From Pollenia angustigena (taxonomy: Eukaryota > Arthropoda > Insecta > Diptera > Polleniidae): a DNA stretch of 64,000 nucleotides. The stretch lies in contig OV884058.1 of NCBI GenBank assembly GCA_930367215.1, forward strand, positions 201,580,208-201,644,207. The letters are read 5' to 3'. Positions 56,579 to 64,000 of this stretch are shown here, piece by piece (positions within the stretch are counted from its first letter, which is position 1; each line of letters starts with the position of its first letter). Both the position numbers and the translations under genes were made by a program. The notes below the pieces were generated by a model. It worked only from the letters and a program-made list of their open reading frames with translations, was not told where the DNA came from and did not search any database.

Positions 56579-57729
56579 CTACAGTAGTGCAATTCACTAA
56601 CTTTTAACGCTTTAAAAAGCAAACATCAAAATGTGTGGTTAAAACATTTTGATGTTTGCACTAACCACTATGTGATTCACTAACTTACCCAGTAAAAAAC
56701 GTGCTCCAAAAGGAGCAGGTTTTTTGTATGAACTCATACCTCAAATCGCTTCAAACCTGCTGATGGGATGCCTGATTTTTGTATGGGGTGTTCCCGGTTT
56801 GGAGGACTATTTTCTGCTGACAATAAGCGTTTCTTTTGACATGCAAACAAAGCGCTCCTAGAGTGCTTTTTTAAGGCTAACTATATTAACATATTCATTA
56901 ATGTTTTGCTTTTACTTGTTTAAATGCCTTTTTTCAATCATTTTCGTAAACCATAATATATTTTTTTTTCGCTGCAAAACCCTCTTCGTTGTCAGCACTA
57001 AAATAGCAGCTTTTTTGTATGTTTTATTCGTTATCATTTACTGCTTTTTAAGAGCTCTCTAATTGAAGCGCATGAGTATGCGCTTTTTCTCTGTAGTGCT
57101 TCAAAAAACCCAAATTTTTTTTACTGGGTTATTGATAACCACGGTAAAAAGTTTTATATTTCTCTCTATTCAAATTGATATATCGTGGCAACTCTGCCAA
57201 GAGAAACGTCAAAATAGGATAAAATAACAAAGAAGAATAAAAAAAATCAAAACAAAAACCTTTTAATTTATAGATTTTAAATGATATTATGCAAAGTGCG
57301 TAAAGCATTACTTATTTTTATTATTTTATTAATTATTTTATTTAATTATTTTATTAATTTATTTTAATTTTATTTTTAATTTTTCAGTTTTATTTGAGTC
57401 AAATGGTTGGCTTTAGGATAAATTAATAAGAAGCTCCACGGAAAATTGGTGTGTGGCAAGAAGTGGATAAATTGTAGGCTAAATACCTCAAATCCATGTT
57501 ATTTATGGACTATAAACACTTTTCTAAGCGGATTTAACCACACCAAAAATGTTGGTGTTAATAAACCACAATTTATTTTGTTAAAAATAACAGCTGACTA
57601 AAACAGCTGGCTTTAAACACCAGCAGATGTCGTTAGAAGTGTTAGTGAATAGCAAAATGGTTAATTTTGTGGTTAACATTTTTCAACGAAACAATTGTGG
57701 TTTAAAAAGCATAGTGAATCGCACTACAG
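56579..57729. mobile_element. Inverted-repeat element holding a CCCAGT MITE
   Basis: The left end CAGTAGTGCAATTCACTA (56582-56599) and the right end reversed, CTGTAGTGCGATTCACTA, match at 16 of 18 positions. Just inside the left end is a perfect 15-bp hairpin GCAAACATCAAAATG (56619-56633 with 56645-56659). ATTCACTAACTT is repeated near 56591 and 56675. The element at 56688-57128 is nested. Confidence 0.6.
56688..57128. mobile_element. CCCAGTAAAAAA MITE, copy 3, TTA duplication
   Basis: The ends CCCAGTAAAAAACGTGC and, reversed, CCCAGTAAAAAAAATTTGGG share 12 bases. TTA lies at 56685-56687 and 57129-57131. Its interior (AAGGAGC, GAGTGCTTTT) differs from the other CCCAGT copies, so it is a separate subfamily. 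Confidence 0.75.
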
Positions 57730-58484
57730 GTGGATTCAATTTTTGGAGTTCGGCAAAGGGTTGCCAGGCGTGCTTGATTTGGCTTGATTGTCAAGCTTTT
57801 TCAATATGTGTCAAGAACCAAGAACAAATGTCATTTGCCAAGCTAAATCGAAATTTTAAAATAGTTTCCATTAAATTGTCAAGAAAAATCCAGAAAAGTA
57901 ACCAAAATAAATCGTGCTATTTATATTTTGCCAGCAGTTAAAATGAATTGTCGGAAAGAACTATGCGAATTTGTATCCTAAAGAATAGTTAAAGAATGTA
58001 TAGCAGAAAGATTGTCAGAATCTTATTTGTTTTTATTTTCTTACATAATCAACTAATTTTATCTTTCAATTTTAGCTTTGGAAATCAATTTCGGAGTTAG
58101 ATATATTTTACGAAATAAATGAGCAAAATTAATTTTTTATTTAATTTTTTATATTTATTTATTTATTCATTTAAAAAGCACAACAAGATTATTTTCACTA
58201 CCAGTGTTCTTAAAGATTTATGTGTAGAAATAAGAGACATTAATAATTTGTTGCTGATATCTCAGCTTTTTGTGTACCGATCTGACCGAATCTAATTTCC
58301 GGACTATGCGCGATACAAATATCTACTTTAGAAAACCCATTTCAACATATACACGGACAGATAGACGGACATCGTTAAGTCAGCTTCGCTACGTAATACA
58401 TCAGTATTGTAAAGATAACAAACTGAACAACAAAATAAATTTGTTTGTTTATTTAACCGAATTTTTTATTGTCAAGAAAAATTA
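57730..58484. other. Repeat-derived DNA without a gene
   Basis: 58340-58380 has the fly-repeat phrase ACGGACAGATAGACGGACATC. The 104-codon frame at 57627-57941 starts inside the neighbouring element and lacks a domain; I do not accept it as a gene. Confidence 0.4.
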
Positions 58485-59619
58485 AGCTTTTTCTTTTGAA
58501 TGTCAAGCTTTTTGCCGATTTCTATCTGACAAGCCTAGCTCGGCATGAATTCAAAATAGATAGATTTCTTGAGCTCTGGATCTCTAGAGATCGTGGCTGA
58601 CCAGAAATCTTATCTGGTACCACGGGAGCTAGCCACTGGTTCTTCGGCACCAGACTGACTATCTGTTGATGCCGCCAAGAGCATGGTCTCTTGGGAATTG
58701 TGGTCGAGATTAATTCTGTGCGAATTACATTTTACGTGGTGGGGTGAGACTGAATAGTGGTTGATCGAGTGAAGTGACGATGGACTGTATTTAGAGGTGA
58801 CCGTTGAAGTTGTAGATTATGTGATGTGGCGAAAAATTGAGAGACCGTAAAGCTGGGTGTTGAGTTACGTTGATGGATAATACGTGAAACCTAGTAGTTG
58901 TTGATCGAATGAAATTATCAGGACCGTGTTTAAAGGTACCGGTTTTGTTATGGATTTTCTTAAGTCGCGAAAAGTTAAGTGACCGTTGAGCTGGGTGTAG
59001 AAGAAGTTGACTGGCTCATGAAGTTTTTTTTTCGCAGGATCGTGCTTCTTTGCAGAAAGTGCTTATCTCTCGAGGGGTGGTTTTAGGGATTACGTGGTGG
59101 CTGTTGAACCCCAAATCGCGGAAAGAGTATACCTTAATTGCAAGAGAGCTTTCAACTTGTGGTAGGTTCGAAATGTGAAGACTGATCATCTATGTGTGCT
59201 GCTGCATTCCAACAGATGCTGCCGACTATCCTAACGCAGCGAAGGTTACATACTCCAACTCCAGCTCCTAAGCAAGGAGCTAGTGTACTCAAATTGGGCG
59301 ATTGGTAAACCCATGGTTTGTCACCCAGTGGTTAATATCCACTATAAATTTGTCCCTAGGGAAGATATCCATGTCAATATTTTGCATAGCTGTATTTAGT
59401 GGGACAAGAAGGGTCTCTCCAATCGGACCAGTTGCACACAACGGACCTGTGCCGAAGATAATTGATTTGTAAAAGCGATAATTAGCCAAAAAAAAAAAAA
59501 AAATACCGAACTATGTATGGGACCAGCCATAAATCCGTAGTTTTCCATAATGGCAATGCTTGGTTATAGGCTTGCCAGATTGAAATTGGCAAAATGCTTG
59601 ACATTCAAAAGAAAAAGCT
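58485..59619. mobile_element. Element with AGCTTTTTCTTTTGAATG ends, TTA duplication
   Basis: The left end AGCTTTTTCTTTTGAATGTC and the right end reversed match for over 20 bases, continuing GCCTA-type text. TTA lies at 58482-58484 and 59620-59622. Most of the interior is a poly(A)-tailed insert. Confidence 0.8.
58555..59503 (+). mobile_element. Poly(A)-tailed retroposed insert, probably a LINE 3' fragment
   Basis: The insert is GC-richer than its surroundings and ends AATTAGCC followed by 16 A residues (59488-59503). Two diverged direct units of about 180 bp carry GTTGATCGAGTGAAGTGAC / GTTGATCGAATGAAATTATC and GAGCTGGGTGT. No coding frame is recognisable. A LINE 3' UTR is the likeliest origin. 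The 5' limit is approximate. Confidence 0.55.
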
Positions 59620-59877
59620 TTAAATTTTCTTGTTAATTAAAATCTTTCCCACCTTTAAGTCCAGAGCTTGCGCTTCGATCTTGTTTCGATCAACGCAAAA
59701 CGCTTTCGCCGTAAAACACATTTGACCTCAAAAATCGCAAGGCCTTTTGACGTGGAATCCACATGTTGGCAAAAAGATGGCAAACGTTTGTAGGTTACTG
59801 TGTCCAATTCTTAAAGAGTTTCATACTGTACCAATAGCTAACGCTTGAAATTTTCCAAAAATTATCTACAGGCTTTT

Positions 59878-60266
59878 TGCACTGATCAACATCAAATATA
59901 TGCGATCAAAGATGTAGAAGAAGTGAAACACTCGCTTCTATTGTTCACAAAAGTGCCAACATTTTAAAAAAACACACAAAAATGTATTTGAAATTTAATT
60001 TGTTTGAAAATATAAAAAATATTAAACAAAAAGATATTGCAAACATATTTACCATTTGGTTTCAAAACAAACGTTTTTTTTTTGTCAGGGATGCCATAAT
60101 AATAATAGAACTTATGGCCAATTTCCCAGTGATACCACTAAAATAATCAAAAGACTTAAAATGAAATAAAATGAGATAGGAAAATCTTGTTAAGATAAAG
60201 ATGTTAAGTCCTATTTATTTCTAATGGGAAGATGTTAACTTCTTCGCAACTTGATGGTAAATGTTA
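59878..60266 (-). mobile_element. TAGCC-TTTTCACAC MITE family copy
   Basis: It opens CAGGCTTTTTGCACTGATCA and contains GTGATACCACTAAAATAATC and AGTGCCAACATTT-like text of the family in reverse. It abuts the GTGCCGG MITE at 60267. Confidence 0.65.
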
Positions 60267-60394
60267 GTGCCGGTTCACACACGTCAAGTTTGACTCGTCA
60301 AGGAGAGAGGGGAAAAGAGAATGCCATTTCTTTGCTCTTCTCTCTTAAAAGCTCAAGATTTGACGAGTTAAACTTGACGTGTGTGAACCGGCAC
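60267..60394. mobile_element. GTGCCGG MITE, complete 128-bp copy
   Basis: The ends GTGCCGGTTCACACACGTCA are perfect inverted repeats. The left flank is TTA (60264-60266), the right flank TTT. Confidence 0.85.
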
Positions 60395-60502
60395 TTTTAG
60401 CCTTTTCACACTTGTCAACATTTAACATCAATTTGCGAAGATGTTGGAATTTTCCCATAAGAAATACATAGGGCTAAAAATCAAAATTTTTCATCATTCT
60501 TA

Positions 60503-60872
60503 TAGGCTTTTTACACTTTCATCTTATCGCAAAGATGATAACATATTCCCATTAGAATTGCTCAGGGCTTAAAATCAACATCTTTCTTCATCTTTAAAAG
60601 ATGTTCCTATCTCATGTTGTTTCATTCAACATCTTTCGATTATTTGAGTGTCATCACTAGAAAAAACAAATAATTTGTTAAAAAGTATATACCATCACTA
60701 GAAGAAAATACAAAAGAGCAGGACAGTAATATAATTTATTTAGTTTTTATTCACTCACACATGAAAATAAATATTTGTATGATGAAAGATGTTACAAATG
60801 TAAACAAGTTTCTTTTCATTTTTAACATCTTCCACGCATTCCTCTAAGATGTGCTCAAGTGTAAAAAGGCTA
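60503..60872. mobile_element. TAGGC-TTTTTACAC MITE, nested, TTA duplication
   Basis: The ends TAGGCTTTTTACACTTTC and, reversed, TAGCCTTTTTACACTTGAG are flanked by TTA at 60500-60502 and 60873-60875. The interior shares GTGTCATCACTAGAAAA with the host element, so it is a subfamily inserted in its own relative. Confidence 0.85.
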
Positions 60873-61011
60873 TTACAGAATGTTACTATCTCATTTTGTT
60901 CCCTTTTACATTTTTCGATTCTTTTAGTGTAATCACTAGAAAAGTGGCAATAAATTCTTTTATTATTGTGGCATCACTGACAAAATGGAAGTTGCTTTGA
61001 AAGCAGCGTTA

Positions 61012-61882
61012 AGCTGGTATGATACTTGCTATTTTTTGTATTTTTTCTATATTGGAGAACAGTGCAAATATATTTGCATAGAAAAACTGACTAAGTGTAA
61101 AGAGTATGATTATATCATAAAAAATCTTGAACTGTCAAACAAATATACATGTGTTATCGATAAATAATCTAAGACTGTCTAGCATAGCGTTTACATTTGC
61201 CAGTACTGACAAGACAGTAGCAATTCATTCAAACTTTTTCACTAATACATAAACACTTTTACAGCTATTTTGTTTTTGCATTGTTTTGCCAACTAATATG
61301 TATATGCTTACTGCCTTGCCAGTACTGGCAAATGTAAACGCTGTGTAAAAAAATATAAAAATTTTTAATTTAAAATTGACATTTCCAGATTAATTGTTAG
61401 CAATGTTGCCAATTATTATAGTTTTTTGTCGAAAGTAGCGGTTTTTAACTTTTCTTTACGATTTTTAGCTTTTTTGACGGGTTTTTGTGGAAAAAAAACG
61501 TGGGCAATATTGCTTGTTATGTTTACATTTTTTTTGGAATCACAAACAATTTTTTTTTATATACAATAAAATTAAATGCAAATAATGTAAAACATTACGA
61601 ATTACATCGGGGTATATTCTTTAATTGAAAATTTATGATTTGAAATCCCATATGAAGAGCACCTACTTCATTTCACTTATCAAAAACAAAATAGTTTCAT
61701 CTGCCCAAGCAATAACCTTTTTTTTTTGTTTTAGCCAAAGAAAAAAATAAACATGAGAAATGTCAATCAGAAAAAAGGGTTTGTTTATCAAATTGTATTT
61801 CTTGTTCTTTCTCGCATTTGTTGTTTCATTCAGTCAATCCTAAAAAAATCCAATACAAAAAATAGAAAGTATCATAACACCT
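61012..61882. mobile_element. Element with AGCTGGTATGATACTT ends, nested, TTA duplication
   Basis: The left end AGCTGGTATGATACTT and the right end reversed, AGGTGTTATGATACTT, match at 14 of 16. TTA lies at 61009-61011 and 61883-61885; the host phrase GCAGCGTTA-CCATT is split exactly there. It contains a smaller element. The 60-codon frame beginning at 60985 crosses the junction and is not a gene. Confidence 0.85.
61194..61345. mobile_element. 152-bp MITE with AGCGTTTACATTTGCC ends, third nesting level
   Basis: The ends AGCGTTTACATTTGCCAGTA are exact inverted repeats, continuing CTG-CAAG-CAGTA. No clear target duplication. Confidence 0.75.
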
Positions 61883-62055
61883 TTACCATTCCTCAAGTTA
61901 TTCCTTTTTTGCAAGCCTTATTTTGAAGAGAATTAGAAATACATTTTGTTGTTATCTTTGAAATGTTGGCACTATTGTAGAAAAAAAAGTATTTAAAAAA
62001 AATAAAAGTTTTTTTTTTCAGAAATGGTGACATTTTTTATTGATAGTAGATGTTA

Positions 62056-63071
62056 CTGCCCGTCTATACCAGAGATAATTATTGCGACATATATTGCAGT
62101 AAATGTCAAAATTATGTTATCTCTAATGTAGACTGCAATTTTTTGAACATATTTATTGCCGGTAATTTATAGGCTTTTTACACTGATCAACATCTAACAT
62201 CTGCCATCAAAGATGCAGAAAATGTGAAACACTCGTTTACATTGCTCACATCTACCATCAAACAAAAATCTCACCATTTTTGAAAAAAAAAATATTTTTA
62301 AAATAAAAAATGTTTTTTTCTACAAAAGTGCTAAAATTAAAAAAGAAAACACGAAAATGTGTATGAAGTTCAATTTGTTTTAATATATATAAAAAAAAAT
62401 TAACAAAGAAACATTGCAATAAAAGAGAAAACTTGACAAATGGCAACGCTGCTTTCAGTGATGCCACAATAATAATAGAACTTATTGCCACTTTTCTAGT
62501 GATGACACTTAAATAATCGGAAGATGTTGAATGGAATAAAATGAGATAGGAACATCTTTTAAAGATGTTAAATGATGTTGATTGATGTTGATGGAAAGAT
62601 GTTAACATCTTCGCAAATTGTGGCAGATTGATGGTAGATGTTAGATGTTGATCAGTGTAAAAAGGCTATTATGTTGCAATAATTTTTAGTCCATTTTCGT
62701 TGATAATTATTGCTAACTTAAAACGTCAAATTTGGTTGTCAATTGAAAAAAAGAAGCAAAAAGAAAAAAAAAATAGAAGCAAATTGTAGGAGAAAAAATT
62801 GAATTTGTGAAATGGTAGCAAATTATGATTGTAGTTAAAGAATTAAATTAAAGAATTAAAATTTGATCTTTATTATTTAAATTTATATTATTTTTGTTTA
62901 AGTTTGAGTTCTTTTTTATATAAAAATATTAATTTTACTTTAAGAAAAAAAAAAAAATTATAAAATTAATATTTTTATATAAAAAAAAAGACCTCAAGCT
63001 TAATCAAATTAATTTATATTTAAATAATAAAGTCGAATAAGAAAGATATATATCTTTAGTGTAGACCTAGG
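62056..63071. mobile_element. Element with CCGTCTATACC-type ends, nested
   Basis: The host phrase GTAGATGTTA-GATGTTTC is split here. The left text CTGCCCGTCTATACCAGAGA and the right, reversed, TACCCTAGGTCTACACTAAA are loosely inverted. Boundaries are good to a few bases because the host is known from 16230-16250. Confidence 0.65.
62170..62668. mobile_element. TAGGC-TTTTTACACTGATC MITE, nested at third level, TTA duplication
   Basis: About 40-bp terminal repeats (TAGGCTTTTTACACTGATCA and TAGCCTTTTTACACTGATCA, continuing ACATCTAACATCT). TTA lies at 62167-62169 and 62669-62671. The 116-codon minus-strand frame at 62258-62608 is not supported as a gene. Confidence 0.85.
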
Positions 63072-63173
63072 GTAAGATGTTTCAAGTGTGAACGCGTATA
63101 TCACATTTTCAACATCTTCCGAAATGTATGCAAGTGTTCAAAGGGTATTAGATGCTGATGCTAATCAGAGTAA

Positions 63174-63701
63174 TAGTCTTTTCCCAATTGGCAACATATA
63201 ATATTAATTTGCGAAGATGTTGAAATTTTCCCATAAGAAATACATAGAGCTGAAAATCAAAAAATTCCAACATCTTTACAATATGTTATTATCTCATTTT
63301 ATTCCCTTTTACATCTTTCGATTTTTTTAATGTCATCACTAGAATAGAGGCAGCAAATTCTATTATAACTGTGGCAGCACTGTCAAAATTTCATTTTTTT
63401 GAAAGTAGCGCTTCCATTAAGCAAGTTTTTATTTTTTTGCAACTCTTTTTTTATTTTGTTTATTTTTTTTTTTAACTATTTAACAAAATTAATTCCAAAT
63501 ACATTTTGGTTTTCTATTGCAATTTTGGCACTTTTGTAAAAAAAAAAGTATGTACATATTTAAAAAAATAAAAAAATTTTTCAGAAATAGTGACATTTTT
63601 TATTTATAGTAGATGCTAGATGTTTCAAGTGTGAACGCATGTTTCACATTTTAAACAACTTCATGCGTTTCTCGGATATGTATGCAAGTGTAGAAAGGGT
63701 A
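63174..63701 (+). mobile_element. TAGCC-TTTTCACAC MITE family copy
   Basis: It starts TAGTCTTTTCCCAATTGGCA, contains AATTTGCGAAGATGTTGAAA and the GTCATCACTAGAATAG region, and ends GCAAGTGTAGAAAGGGTA. No nested insertions. Confidence 0.75.
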
Positions 63702-64000
63702 GGAAAAACCTATTATAAAGAATTTGTTGCTTCCTTTTATAAATGTACATATGTATGTATGTATAATTCTCCTTCATAACTGAACGGATATATGATGTTC
63801 ATTATAAAACTTGTAACTTTAATTGATGTTGTTGTTATAAATTTAGGACCATGTTTCTTTTTTATAGTTGTTGCTGTTGTTACGGTTATAAGTTATGCAA
63901 ATAATATGGAAAAAGTTTTATTATAATTGCAATATAATTACACTTAAACTTCAAAAGCTAAAATGAATAAAAAAAAAAAATTTGATTATTCTGTTTACAC
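63702..64000. other. Unassigned A+T-rich stretch to the window end
   Basis: Nothing recognisable. Confidence 0.4.

Larger units (their letters stand above)
60398..63147 (+). mobile_element. TAGCC-TTTTCACAC MITE expanded to 2.7 kb by nested insertions
   Basis: The left end is TAGCCTTTTCACACTTGTCA, the right end CAAGTGTTCAAAGGGTA with TTA after it. Joining the pieces around the insertions at 60503-60872, 61012-61882 and 62056-63071 gives the order seen in the copy at 15037-16328. This copy also supplies the empty site for foldback element 1 (GAAATACATTTTGTTGTTAT near 61937). Confidence 0.85.

Noticed and set aside
57627..57941. A 104-codon gene
   Set aside because: The frame begins within a repeat element and crosses its end at 57729; no domain, signal peptide or splice context is present.
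62258..62608. A 116-codon minus-strand gene
   Set aside because: It lies wholly inside a MITE with clear ends and TTA duplications.

Overview
This is A+T-rich intergenic and intronic DNA from an insect nuclear genome. The spliced cuticular-protein genes, the insect-style start contexts, the TATA boxes and AATAAA sites, and the mix of hAT, mariner, Helitron and LINE remnants with abundant MITEs suggest a higher fly. A calyptrate such as a blow fly or house fly is my guess, not something the sequence proves. Nothing is prokaryotic: there are no operons, rRNA genes or CRISPR arrays, and no bona fide tRNA gene.

Host genes are sparse. Two paralogous spliced genes for secreted His/Pro/Ala-rich proteins lie on the + strand (20177-21242 and 34663-35157). 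Each has a coding first exon that is only the ATG, a TATA box at almost the same distance, a signal peptide and a shared C-terminal GYRYKTVRR motif. An orphan first coding exon lies at 4763-4831 (+). One internal exon of a cuticle-type protein lies at 48774-48911 (-). The rest of both single-exon genes must lie outside the window or in exons I could not recognise.

Most other sequence is mobile DNA, much of it nested. Three LINE copies are all dead: an RTE-like copy at 29995-33034 with an 11-bp target duplication, a 5'-truncated copy lacking the RT active site at 37604-39138, and a minus-strand copy at 46158-47797 inside a MITE. hAT-type elements with perfect 8-bp duplications lie at 2048-2599, 28896-29457 and 49418-50819. 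There are Helitron ends near 22070 and 28863, a decayed mariner-like transposase near 9.5 kb, and an 818-bp-arm hairpin at 17584-19268.

Two features stand out. First, four foldback elements (15368-16133, 22424-23290, 42097-42519, 49749-50585) have arms built from a short reiterated phrase that differs between copies but follows one pattern. Three have perfect 9-bp target duplications, and they share a central island motif. Second, many small elements of different families have 3-bp duplications, mostly TTA or TAA, and end in similar short sequences of the type GGCC-GTTTACACG. They look like clients of one absent transposase. They are stacked inside each other, most strikingly at 59878-63701, where one element holds at least five others.
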